Of a stretch of 21,790 nt of DNA, positions 1-7,993 are shown in pieces. Position numbers and translations under genes: made by a program. This DNA comes from Thermoguttaceae bacterium (GTDB taxonomy: Bacteria; Planctomycetota; Planctomycetia; Pirellulales; Thermoguttaceae): assembly GCA_017454585.1 (NCBI GenBank), contig JAFTCU010000123.1, positions 1 through 21,790 on the forward strand, written 5' to 3'. Positions within the stretch are counted from its first letter, which is position 1; each line of letters begins with the position of its first letter. Under the pieces are notes generated by a model. The model was not told the DNA's origin. It worked only from the letters and a program-made list of their open reading frames with translations, and did no database searches.

Positions 1-1
1 A

Positions 2-535
<534 letters not shown>

Positions 536-549
536 AATCCTGTCATAAG

Positions 550-594
550 GGAAATGCTGATTAAATGGGCTTTTTTTCAGCATTTCCTTTTATT
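550..594 (+). terminator. Rho-independent terminator after thiC
   Basis: An 11-bp perfect inverted repeat GGAAATGCTGA (550-560) / TCAGCATTTCC (577-587) is followed by a T-rich tract. The loop is 16 nt and itself T-rich. It lies 15 nt after the thiC stop. Confidence 0.8.
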
Positions 595-670
595 TTTTCT
601 GTATTTTCATCTTTTTTGAGTTTTCCGTCATCTTTTTCTGGAAAATTTCTCTTTTTTCAGTGAAACTCGG

Positions 671-699
671 TTGAAAATCTGGTATATTTGTGTTAAAAT
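671..699 (+). promoter_or_regulatory. Sigma-70 type promoter for the membrane TPR protein gene
   Basis: TTGAAA (671-676), a 17-nt spacer and TAAAAT (694-699), with an extended -10 TG at 691-692. Transcription would start about 45 nt before the ATG at 751. Confidence 0.7.
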
Positions 700-750
700 A
701 ACATAAGACTGAACTCTGTATTTTACTGTATGACGCAAGGAGTCCCACGT

Positions 751-3192
751 ATGGCCGGTAAGAATGACGATAAAACAAAAATAAAAGCCGCCAAGCAGAA
801 AAAACAAAAACCAAAGAGGAAAAAAGGTGTACCGAATTTTGACCAAATGGGACTCAGTACGAAACGAATCATTTGGGGCTTTGTTTTGCTCTTTGTTTCT
901 GTTGGGGCTTATACGGGGCTTTTCTTCGTTCCAAAGTTTCCGAACTATATATGGCTCCGTGTGATGCTGGCGGCGGTCTTTGCTGCCCTTTTGGCAACGG
1001 CTTTTTTCCTGCTGATAAAGAAACGTCTTACAGCCAAGGATTTGCAGTTTATCGAGGACGAGGAAAATGTCGCGCGTGCCATTCGGGCGTTAAAACTGGC
1101 GAAATTTTACACGAAAAAATTCCCTGGTTTTCCTCATGGAGTCCGCAAGGAAATCTTTCCGGCAATCCTCGTCGGATTGATCCTTTTCCCGGTTTTTTGC
1201 CTGGTAAGTCCGTGCCGTCCTCCGGAAGCGCCTCTTCCTGATTTTAGTCGAATGACGGCGCAGGATTTTTACTATCCGTTCCTGTTCGCGGCCAGTGATT
1301 CCCAGGCGATTCTGGCTCCGCCCATGCTCTCGATAGAAACGGAAGAATGGGCTGATAAAATCCCGCCGAAGTATCTCGAGATGATGATGTATGCCGAGAT
1401 TTTCCGGAACCGTTTTGAAGCCGGTTACGCCATTGGAAACCTCTATGACCAGAAAACGGCAGGGGTTCTGACGGCCATGGCTCAGGCGTCGATGCTTCTG
1501 GGAGAATACTCTCGTGCTGTGAGCGAGTACGACGAGGCCCTCCAAAAGAACCAGCCGCCAGAAATTGTGTTCCAGAAGGGCATCGCACTGGCGTATGCCG
1601 GCAGGCTGAAAGAATCGGCTGAGGTCCTCGATTCCCTTGATCCCAAAGCGGTTAAGGAGGCGTTGAACGACGATTTCGCGCTTCCGCACTGGAAACTTGC
1701 GGTCAAAATCCTTCAGGGTGATTTGACACAGGAAACGCTTGATAATTACAGGAAGTTTGAGGAACTCGCCAAACGTGCGGTAAAAACATCCTCACCTCAA
1801 CCGGAAGCCGGGAAATCAGAAACCGCCGAGGTTGCCGGGAAGACCGACTCTGCAAAAGCCGATTCGGGAAAAGCCAACACCGCGAAAGCGCCCCAAAAGT
1901 CCAGAAAATCAGAAGCGGCGGAACTGAAGGCTCAGGCCGAGGCGTTGGCCGCTCAGCGTCTCCAGGAACGCCGTGTGATGAGTACCGGTAATAATGCGGC
2001 TGTTTTGCAGCTTCTTGCCGGGAAATACGCGAACGCGATCCCGACGGCCAACTCCGTCCTTCTTCAGTCCCGCGGGAAGGAAGCCCGTCGCACAGCCAAA
2101 ATTATTCAAATGTGTGCCATCAACACAAAAGGGTACGCAGTCGGAAACCTTAAAAGCGCCGAAGAGGATCGTGTCAAGGAACTGAGTTCGGACGTGGTTT
2201 TCGACACAGCCGCTGGCTATTTCACAAAAGTGCGTTCATTATATGAGGAAGCTCTGGCTTTCGAACACGAGGATAGTCAGACCGCAAATCCCGCGTTCAA
2301 AAAGACTCCGTACTTCCTCCTTCCCTGGGTCGCGGAGCTGAATTTCACGCTTACGGACCAGTTCACCTCAAAAGATTTTCCCGACTCAAAATCGATGCAG
2401 GAAAACTACGCGGACCTTCTGGCTCTCTGTGAGGCCCAGCATAAATCCTGGTCGCTCGCGGACGTGAGCCGTGTTCCCGCGTATGCGGTTCCGGTTGAAA
2501 ATCTGCTTATGCGCACCTCTTTGATTCTGGATGGTCAGGATCGGGACGAGTATTCCAAACTCGCGCTGAAAGTTTGCGGGTCGAAGCTCCAGAAAGACAA
2601 TTCACTGCCGCTTCTCACGACGTTGACGCTTCGTATGGAACTGAACCTCCTTGGCCGTTTTGGGGCGAACGAGGCACTGGCGATCAAAATGTACCAACAA
2701 CTGAGTGAAGAACAGAGAAAGACACAAAAAGCCTCGATATTTCTGCCTGAAAACCACCCGTTGCTTGGTCGGCAGGAACTCACTGCCATGCGTCTGACGC
2801 TCATTCACAAAGACCTGACGACGAAAGATTTTAAGGTGGTCAACGCGGCATTGGCTCGGGCGGCGGAGATTCTGGAACCGCTCAAACTCCCGGCAGAAAA
2901 CTGGATCATGCAGGAGTTGGCGGAGTCCCAGAGGCTCGGGAATGCGCTCAAGAAGAAAGAGTCCTCTGAGATTCAGGCCATTTTCACCCCCGAAATCAAC
3001 AAACTGGCCGGAAATCATTTCCGTCAGTCGTGGGTTTATCGCGACCTTGCTTTCGCACTTCAGCACCGGAATTTCATTGTTGAAGCGGACTCGGCAAACC
3101 GTTCAGCACGAGCGATTTTCAACCAGGAAATTTACCGGAACAACACACAGCATTTCCTGATTTTGCAAATCGACAAAATGCTGAAGCACTAG
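751..3192 (+). CDS. Large membrane protein with TPR-like region, function unknown
   Basis: I do not recognise a named family. The start at 751 is preferred over the in-frame ATG at 730 because AAGGAG (737-742) sits 8 nt before it; this gives 813 residues. The N-terminus is a very Lys-rich cytoplasmic stretch (about residues 1-30). Three hydrophobic segments follow at about 38-61, 66-89 and 135-152. After them comes a long soluble part. One stretch from about residue 235 to 300 reads like tetratricopeptide repeats (MLLGEYSRAVSEYDEAL, then a second helix pair). A low-complexity Ala/Lys/Ser/Glu linker lies at about 345-410, and the C-terminal half is mostly helical. A scaffold or envelope role is an inference from the TPR-like helices. 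The HNH gene starts 47 nt after the stop with no terminator between, so the two are probably co-transcribed. Confidence 0.85.
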   Translation: MAGKNDDKTKIKAAKQKKQKPKRKKGVPNFDQMGLSTKRIIWGFVLLFVSVGAYTGLFFVPKFPNYIWLRVMLAAVFAALLATAFFLLIKKRLTAKDLQFIEDEENVARAIRALKLAKFYTKKFPGFPHGVRKEIFPAILVGLILFPVFCLVSPCRPPEAPLPDFSRMTAQDFYYPFLFAASDSQAILAPPMLSIETEEWADKIPPKYLEMMMYAEIFRNRFEAGYAIGNLYDQKTAGVLTAMAQASMLLGEYSRAVSEYDEALQKNQPPEIVFQKGIALAYAGRLKESAEVLDSLDPKAVKEALNDDFALPHWKLAVKILQGDLTQETLDNYRKFEELAKRAVKTSSPQPEAGKSETAEVAGKTDSAKADSGKANTAKAPQKSRKSEAAELKAQAEALAAQRLQERRVMSTGNNAAVLQLLAGKYANAIPTANSVLLQSRGKEARRTAKIIQMCAINTKGYAVGNLKSAEEDRVKELSSDVVFDTAAGYFTKVRSLYEEALAFEHEDSQTANPAFKKTPYFLLPWVAELNFTLTDQFTSKDFPDSKSMQENYADLLALCEAQHKSWSLADVSRVPAYAVPVENLLMRTSLILDGQDRDEYSKLALKVCGSKLQKDNSLPLLTTLTLRMELNLLGRFGANEALAIKMYQQLSEEQRKTQKASIFLPENHPLLGRQELTAMRLTLIHKDLTTKDFKVVNAALARAAEILEPLKLPAENWIMQELAESQRLGNALKKKESSEIQAIFTPEINKLAGNHFRQSWVYRDLAFALQHRNFIVEADSANRSARAIFNQEIYRNNTQHFLILQIDKMLKH

Positions 3193-3239
3193 GGGTAAAG
3201 TCCTCTCCGAAACCTTTGAACCATCGGATGGGTCCGTTC

Positions 3240-3884
3240 ATGAAGTACATCCAAAAAACCTCACCGCCTCCGGTTTTGACCGCGTTTTTGCGAACGCATC
3301 GGAACCACGACTGGGAGCGTTTCAGTCGTCCGGATAATGCCGACGTGAAGCGCAAGCTGGGGGAATACCTGCGTCAGGAACAGGGTTTTTTGTGTTGCTA
3401 CTGCGAGGAAGAAATCGCCAAAGGGCTCTGCCACATTGAGCATTTCAAACCGAAAAGCTACTTTCCTGAATTGTCGCTCGACTACTTCAACCTTTTCGTC
3501 AGCTGCAACGGCTGCGGCACCAAAGAGGACAATAGCTGCGGTATGAAAAAGCGGAATCTGTACTTTCCGTCCCTTCTGAGTCCCAGCGATCCGACCTGCG
3601 AAACGCGTTTTCTTTATACGGCTGACGGTCAGATCCTTCCTGTGGATGAAAATGACGATTGCGGCTGGGAGACGATTGCCCTTTTGGGACTTAATTCCCC
3701 AAAACTGCGCCGCCGCCGTGAAATGGTCTATCAGGAACTTGAAAATCTTCGGACTGTCATGCCGCCGGAAGATTTTGAAATTTACATCAAAATCCGCCTG
3801 GAAAAAAGCGCCAAAGGCCGTTTCTGCGAGTTCTGGACCACGGTGAAATACTTCGGTATCGGAGACGGGAGTGAGGAGTCCTGA
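3240..3884 (+). CDS. HNH endonuclease, TIGR02646 / PtuB-like, orphan
   Basis: A predicted metal-dependent nuclease. Read from the ATG at 3240 (214 residues) the protein begins MKYIQK, as is typical of this family; in-frame ATGs at 3216 and 3228 are possible but none has a good ribosome binding site. Diagnostic residues are a C-x2-C (C52/C55 in LCCYCEEE), the HIEHFKPKS block (H65, H68) followed by FPEL, and D81/N84 leading to SCNGCG (C89, C92). These form the zinc-bound beta-beta-alpha nuclease core. Members of this family act with an ATPase (PtuA, in Septu) or with retrons in anti-phage defence. Neither partner is visible here; the upstream neighbour is a membrane TPR-like protein. The family call is firm, the biological role is not. 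Confidence 0.85.
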   Translation: MKYIQKTSPPPVLTAFLRTHRNHDWERFSRPDNADVKRKLGEYLRQEQGFLCCYCEEEIAKGLCHIEHFKPKSYFPELSLDYFNLFVSCNGCGTKEDNSCGMKKRNLYFPSLLSPSDPTCETRFLYTADGQILPVDENDDCGWETIALLGLNSPKLRRRREMVYQELENLRTVMPPEDFEIYIKIRLEKSAKGRFCEFWTTVKYFGIGDGSEES

Positions 3885-3931
3885 CTCCAACGACAGACTG
3901 GCGAGCGTTGGCAGTAATGCCACCGTAAATT

Positions 3932-4100
3932 ACGGGGACGACGCTTCCAGCGTCGTCAAATGCAAGGCGGTAATGGAGGCCGGAGGCCGGAATTACGCGC
4001 CGGTTAAACCACCACGGACACCCAAAACGCGTAATTCCGCGCTGCTCGCTCCATTGCCGCCTTCCATTGCATAGAACGACGCTGGAAGCGTCGTCTCCGT
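3932..4100. repeat. Long imperfect inverted-repeat element bounded by two facing hairpin units
   Basis: The left end carries ACGACGCT-TCC-AGCGTCGT (3938-3956) preceded by ACGGGG. The right end carries its reverse complement (4076-4094) followed by CTCCGT. The 25-nt ends match at 24 positions. Inside, TGCAAGGCGGTAATGGAG (3961-3978) faces CTCCATT-CCGCCTT (about 4049-4064), and GGAATTACGCG (3989-3999) is matched perfectly by CGCGTAATTCC (4028-4038). The whole 169 bp could fold as one long hairpin. The remaining sequence between 3885 and 4194 holds no gene I can support. Confidence 0.85.
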
Positions 4101-4143
4101 AATTTGCGGCCGCGGACGGCGAGCCGCCGTTCCTCCGAATCTA

Positions 4144-4171
4144 ATTCATAATTCATCATTCATAATTCATA
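4144..4171. repeat. Heptamer tandem tract (ATTCATA-type, 4 units)
   Basis: Four contiguous 7-nt units: ATTCATA, ATTCATC, ATTCATA, ATTCATA. It ends 11 nt before the AAGGA (4183-4187) of the metallophosphoesterase gene. Related heptamers occur at 15796 and 20840. Confidence 0.8.
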
Positions 4172-4194
4172 ATTAATTTAGAAAGGATTTCATC

Positions 4195-5472
4195 ATGGAA
4201 AAAACGACACGCCGTTCCTTCCTTGCCGCGACCAGCGTTTCTACGCTTGCCGCTCCCGCCTTCCTGCGTTCAGCTTCCGCCGAGGATGAGGCACCTGCCG
4301 ATGCTGCGCCCAAGTCTCTTTTTGCCTCGCCGGTCGTTCTTCAGAATCCGACGGAAACCTCCATGCAGGCGGTCTGGACCGTCAATGCTGAATGCACCGG
4401 CTGGGTCGAGTACGGCACCTCACCCGAAAATCTCGACCAGGTTTCCCACGGCCCGGTTTTCGGTCTGCGCCCGTTTACTGACCGGGTGATCTCCATCCCG
4501 ATGACCGGTCTGAAGGCGAACACGACGTACTACTACCGCGCCGTTACGCACGCCATCGCGTTCAAAGGAGCGTACAACATCAAGCCGGACGGCGAGCCGG
4601 AATACACCGAGGTGAAATCGTTTACGACGCCGGGCCCCAACGCGAAAAGCGCCAGTTTCTGCGTTATTAACGACACGCACCAGGCGCAGGACACGATGGC
4701 CGCGGAGTTCGCGCTCATTTCGAAGATCAAGCCGGACTACACGCTCTGGAACGGCGACTCGGTGAACTCGGTCGAAGGCCACGACACGCTCCAGAATTCC
4801 GTCATGTTCCCTGCCAAAATGGCGATCGCGGACGACCACCCGCTCCTTTTCTGCCGCGGAAACCACGATACGCGCGGAATTGAGGCACGCAACTACCCAC
4901 AGTACTTCACCCCTTGGACGCAGACCGACCCGGAATTTGCCGGCCTGGGCTACTCGTTCGTCGTGCGTCACGGCGATCTGGCGATCATCGGCCTCGACAC
5001 GGGCGAGGACAAACCGGACTACCGCGACGAGTGGGGCACGCTCGCCGAGTTTGAACCCTACATCGCCAAACAGGGTGAGTGGCTCGCGAAAGCCATCGAG
5101 TCGGAAGCGGTCAAAACGGCCAAATTCGTCGTGGCGTTCTGCCATATTCCGCTCTTTGACGATAGTCCGAAGGCGAATCCCGGCACACTCTCGACCGGTT
5201 TTTCCTCCTGGAAGAAGCTCGGCGCGGATTTCTGGGGACCGTCCCTTCAGAAAGCCGGCGTTCAGCTGGTCGTTGCGGCGCACGTGCACCGTCATCGCGT
5301 GGATCCGGCGGCGGAGGATCGCTGCTGGGCGCAGATCACGGGCGGTGGGCCTCAGATCAACGGCGCGACGGTCATTTCCGGCCGGGTCGAGAACGACCGT
5401 CTGAAAGTTGAGGTTTTCATGGCCAAGACGGGTGAGAAGGTCACCGAGATGGAATTTGAGCCAAGAAAATAA
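4195..5472 (+). CDS. Tat-exported metallophosphoesterase with N-terminal Ig/FN3-like domain
   Basis: A calcineurin-like phosphoesterase, 425 residues, probably hydrolysing phosphate esters outside the cytoplasm; the substrate is not readable from sequence. The start has AAGGA 7 nt upstream. A twin-arginine signal (TTRRSFLAA, R6/R7) ends near the SASAEDEA segment at about residue 30. Residues about 45-145 resemble the beta-sandwich that precedes purple-acid-phosphatase domains. Metal ligands visible are D160-T-H162, G187-D188, G222-N-H-D225, H317 in CHIP, and H363-V-H365. The last motif reads AHVH instead of the usual GHxH. The gene is more GC-rich than its neighbours and converges on the endonuclease gene with only a short hairpin between. 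Confidence 0.9.
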   Translation: MEKTTRRSFLAATSVSTLAAPAFLRSASAEDEAPADAAPKSLFASPVVLQNPTETSMQAVWTVNAECTGWVEYGTSPENLDQVSHGPVFGLRPFTDRVISIPMTGLKANTTYYYRAVTHAIAFKGAYNIKPDGEPEYTEVKSFTTPGPNAKSASFCVINDTHQAQDTMAAEFALISKIKPDYTLWNGDSVNSVEGHDTLQNSVMFPAKMAIADDHPLLFCRGNHDTRGIEARNYPQYFTPWTQTDPEFAGLGYSFVVRHGDLAIIGLDTGEDKPDYRDEWGTLAEFEPYIAKQGEWLAKAIESEAVKTAKFVVAFCHIPLFDDSPKANPGTLSTGFSSWKKLGADFWGPSLQKAGVQLVVAAHVHRHRVDPAAEDRCWAQITGGGPQINGATVISGRVENDRLKVEVFMAKTGEKVTEMEFEPRK

Positions 5473-5487
5473 CGGGATTTAAGATGT

Positions 5488-5515
5488 GGGGACGACTCTC
5501 GCAAACGTCGTCCCC
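5488..5515. repeat. Short hairpin between convergent genes, degenerate member of the GACGAC repeat family
   Basis: GGGGACGAC (5488-5496) and GTCGTCCCC (5507-5515) form a 9-bp stem with a 10-nt loop. The arms match the outer part of the dispersed hairpin unit but the inner part differs. It could stop transcription from both sides, although there is no long T run. Confidence 0.6.
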
Positions 5516-5525
5516 CAAATAATTC

Positions 5526-6167
5526 TCATTTTAATGTTCGCATTTGACTTCCGAGCGGGCACTCCCCGCATTTCGGGTGATTCTTGAGACAAAAGGTTTT
5601 ACAAAGTTCTACGAACATGGCGTGGTAGTGCGCATAAAGGGCCACGTCCTGAGGGATCGTGTGTTCAAACGCGCTCCGGATTTCGTCATAAGACGTTTTT
5701 CCCGGCATAAGACCGTGCCGATCGAGGACACGCCGTGTGTAAGCGTCCACGACAAATGAAGGCTTTCCCAGACCATAAAGCAGAATCGAGTCGGCCGTTT
5801 CACGTCCTACGCCGTTTACCGAAAGAAGCTCTTCACGCAGCTGATTCCCGGGAACGTTGCGCATGGCCTCTACGGTTCCATACCGTGTTTTGATGAATCG
5901 CAAAAGATTTTTCAGTCGCCGGGTTTTCAGATTCAGGTATCCGGATGGGCGAATCAGCTCCGCAAGTTCCTCATCCGGGGTCTCAAGAAGAGCGTCGAGG
6001 TCCAGTTTTCGAGCGTTTTTAAGGTTTTCGATGGATTTCAGGACACCCTTCCAGCTCGTATTTTGAGTCAAAATCGTCCCGATAACAGTTTCCAGAGCGG
6101 ACTCTCCTGGCCACCAGGGTTTCATGGGATAAAAAGCGAGCAGGTCATTGTATAGTTTATTGAGCAT
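5526..6167 (-). CDS. Endonuclease III-like HhH-GPD DNA glycosylase
   Basis: A base-excision repair glycosylase of the endonuclease III superfamily, 213 residues. Visible blocks are PWWPGESALETVIGTILTQN near the N-terminus, the helix-hairpin-helix LLSVNGVGRETADS (about 114-127), and VVDAYTRRVLDR with the catalytic Asp D141. The position that is the catalytic Lys of classical Nth is Glu (E123), which points to a monofunctional glycosylase such as the MagIII-like group rather than a glycosylase/AP-lyase. The C-terminal iron-sulfur site has C193-x6-C200-x2-C203, but the expected fourth Cys (five residues on) is M209. A degraded second copy of this C-terminus lies at 8645-8779. The ribosome binding site is weak (GGAA). 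Confidence 0.88.
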   Translation of the reverse strand: MLNKLYNDLLAFYPMKPWWPGESALETVIGTILTQNTSWKGVLKSIENLKNARKLDLDALLETPDEELAELIRPSGYLNLKTRRLKNLLRFIKTRYGTVEAMRNVPGNQLREELLSVNGVGRETADSILLYGLGKPSFVVDAYTRRVLDRHGLMPGKTSYDEIRSAFEHTIPQDVALYAHYHAMFVELCKTFCLKNHPKCGECPLGSQMRTLK

Positions 6168-6233
6168 TAATCGTATATTCCGGAATTATTTAAAATGAGG
6201 ACGAAGCAAAAAAAAATGGAAAAAATTTTATCC

Positions 6234-6261
6234 TTGGACGAAAACTGAAATGATGTATTAT
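6234..6261 (+). promoter_or_regulatory. Sigma-70 type promoter for the Ser/Gly/Tyr-repeat protein gene
   Basis: TTGGAC (6234-6239), a 16-nt spacer and TATTAT (6256-6261), about 48 nt before the ATG. It lies between divergent genes; I could not assign a clear minus-strand promoter here. Confidence 0.55.
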
Positions 6262-6309
6262 AAACCAAAGTCACCTGTTTGTCAATCGTCAGGGAAGGAC
6301 TGAGAGACC

Positions 6310-7815
6310 ATGCCGCCCAGAAAAAATTCAAGAATGTCGCGTAAATCATCGGAGCCTCAAACGATACTGGGAGGATTGCGCAAATTTTTGCAGCGTCTTT
6401 GCATCTTTGGCCTCGTTTTGATTGGGATGCTGCTCGTTTACTTCCTGATGGGCGGGGATTCCAGAAAACTCACAGGAGTCAAAGATTCTGGTGAAAAGCA
6501 GACAGATCAGACGGATCAGGGGGTGGCCTACTCGGTAGGAAAACCCACTATGGACGAAAACGGAAACCCAACAATCCGGAAAGTTTCCGAAGGTTCAGAA
6601 ATGTTTGAGAGTGAGCTCGATGAAATGCTCTCATCGGGCGATGAACCGGATTATAGTTCAACCGGGTCGAAAACGAGTCCAGGATTTGATGATTCCTCAG
6701 ATTATGGGTCTTCCGATTCGGAAACCTCGCAAAACGCTGGAACCGGGGCTTCCTCCGAGGGAACACCTATGGCTGGGACGCCCAGTTCGGATCCATCAGG
6801 AACGACCAGTGAAAATTCTGGTTCCACTTGGGATTATTCTGGCGGTTCTTCTTCCAGTTCGGATTACTCAAGCGGTTCCGGTTCGGGTTATTCAAGTGGC
6901 TCCGGTTCGGGTTATTCAAGCGGCTCCGGTTCGGATTACTCAAGCGGCTCCGGTTCGGGTTATTCAAGCGGTTCCGGTTCGGATTACTCAAGCGGCTCCG
7001 GTTCGGGTTATTCAAACGGTTCCGGTTCGGGTTATTCAAACGGTTCCGGTTCGGGTTATTCAAGCGGTTCCGGTTCGGGTTATTCAAGCGGTTCCGGTTC
7101 GGGTTATTCAAGCGGCTCCAGTTCGGGTTATTCAAGCGGTTCCGGTTCGGGTTACTCGGGAGGTTCTTCTTACGATTCGTCGGCGGGATTGAACACGGGT
7201 ACGAGTTCATCGGGGGCGAATGTGGATACTTCACAGGAATCTGTTGAGGATTTTTTCCCAAAAACCAATCCGATAAAGAACTACAAAGAGGGAGTTGTGA
7301 CTGGTCCGGACGGGAAACCACGCCGTGATGAAGTGAAAATCCTGGAAGTTGGGCGGGGTGAGCCGGTAAAAAATCACTTTGGACCGGCCGTGACGGATTT
7401 TCTGGACCTTTTTGATTTTAGTATTACCCCGGATTGGGTGGAAGCGAACTGGTCCAGTGTGGCGATCGTGGGGCCTTTGACGACGCGAGGTTATCGAGTT
7501 CCGATTTCCACCGGCCCGGAACCATCGGACCTTGTTGGTTCGCTGACGTATTATTTCAATAATCGGCTGGAACTCGAAAAAATCACTTTTGAGGGATACA
7601 CCGGAGATTTGGATCGCCTTCTGATCTCACTGAAATATTTCAATATGTCGAAGCGAATTACTTCGGATCCGAACGCGCTGCTTTATCTTTCGGAGGAGTT
7701 GCCGGACAATCGGCGCAGTTTTCTGAAATCGTATTTTCGGCTTCAGCCTCATGACAAGACCGCTCCGAACCGTCGTTATTGGGTCACGCTTGAGCTTTAC
7801 CCGCCGGAGAAATGA
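6310..7815 (+). CDS. Membrane-anchored protein with Ser/Gly/Tyr tandem repeats, function unknown
   Basis: 501 residues. GGGAAGGA (6292-6299) sits 10 nt before the ATG. A basic N-terminus is followed by one hydrophobic segment (about residues 30-48), so the protein is probably anchored with its bulk outside the cytoplasm. Residues about 60-180 are acidic and Ser-rich. Twelve 8-residue units of the type YSSGSGSG, with variants ending in D, carrying N at position 3 or S at position 7, follow. The last roughly 210 residues are an ordinary globular-looking domain (ITPDWVEANWSSVAIVGPL, then a beta-rich part) that I do not recognise. The repeat is a flexible spacer or a surface stalk by inference. 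The gene stands alone between its promoter and the next promoter at 7877. Confidence 0.85.
   Translation: MPPRKNSRMSRKSSEPQTILGGLRKFLQRLCIFGLVLIGMLLVYFLMGGDSRKLTGVKDSGEKQTDQTDQGVAYSVGKPTMDENGNPTIRKVSEGSEMFESELDEMLSSGDEPDYSSTGSKTSPGFDDSSDYGSSDSETSQNAGTGASSEGTPMAGTPSSDPSGTTSENSGSTWDYSGGSSSSSDYSSGSGSGYSSGSGSGYSSGSGSDYSSGSGSGYSSGSGSDYSSGSGSGYSNGSGSGYSNGSGSGYSSGSGSGYSSGSGSGYSSGSSSGYSSGSGSGYSGGSSYDSSAGLNTGTSSSGANVDTSQESVEDFFPKTNPIKNYKEGVVTGPDGKPRRDEVKILEVGRGEPVKNHFGPAVTDFLDLFDFSITPDWVEANWSSVAIVGPLTTRGYRVPISTGPEPSDLVGSLTYYFNNRLELEKITFEGYTGDLDRLLISLKYFNMSKRITSDPNALLYLSEELPDNRRSFLKSYFRLQPHDKTAPNRRYWVTLELYPPEK
6865..7152 (+). repeat. 24-bp coding tandem repeat, 12 units
   Basis: Twelve in-frame 24-bp copies, each encoding Tyr-Ser-Ser-Gly-Ser-Gly-Ser-Gly or a close variant. 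Copies differ by few bases, mostly silent TTC/CTC-type and GGT/GGC changes, plus AGC to AAC in two adjacent units, so recent unit duplication is likely. A thirteenth partial unit follows. Confidence 0.95.
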
Positions 7816-7876
7816 CGATTTAGCCTTTTTTCCTGAAAGAAAATGCTGAATTTGGGAGATTTTGGGAAATTTGCTA

Positions 7877-7905
7877 TCGACACAGGTCTCAAAATTCTGT
7901 ATAAT
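7877..7905 (+). promoter_or_regulatory. Sigma-70 type promoter for the DUF3467 gene
   Basis: TCGACA (7877-7882), a 17-nt spacer and a perfect TATAAT (7900-7905). It predicts a leader of about 80 nt before the ATG at 7994. Confidence 0.65.
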
Positions 7906-7919
7906 TGGCAAACATAATA

Positions 7920-7960
7920 CAGAGATTTGACGTAAAAACTTGTAAGAGAAAAAATCTCTG
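7920..7960 (+). promoter_or_regulatory. Inverted repeat in the 5' leader of the DUF3467 gene
   Basis: CAGAGATTT (7920-7928) and AAATCTCTG (7952-7960) form a perfect 9-bp stem with a 23-nt loop. It starts near the predicted transcription start and ends 20 nt before the ribosome binding site, so it could be a stabilising leader stem or a protein site. Confidence 0.45.
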
Positions 7961-7993
7961 AAATGGTTTTCCTATTTACGAAAGGATTTTGAA

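Noticed and set aside
3240..3884. Complete Septu or retron defence system
   Set aside because: Only the nuclease is present; no PtuA-type ATPase, reverse transcriptase or retron RNA is seen on either side.
3871..4074. 67-codon frame overlapping the end of the HNH gene
   Set aside because: It runs through the inverted-repeat element and its peptide parallels another repeat copy, so it is repeat sequence rather than a gene.
4420..5295. 291-codon minus-strand frame opposite the metallophosphoesterase
   Set aside because: It is Arg/Val-rich, has no domain, and lies wholly within the coding frame with all metal-binding motifs on the plus strand.
6865..7152. Possible CRISPR array
   Set aside because: The 24-bp units are directly adjacent without spacers and lie in frame within a coding sequence.
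6767..7321. Repetitive Asn/Arg- and Phe/Arg-rich frames across the Ser/Gly/Tyr repeat on both strands
   Set aside because: They are shadow readings of the same 24-bp repeat; the 6310-7815 frame has the ribosome binding site, promoter, membrane segment and globular C-terminus.
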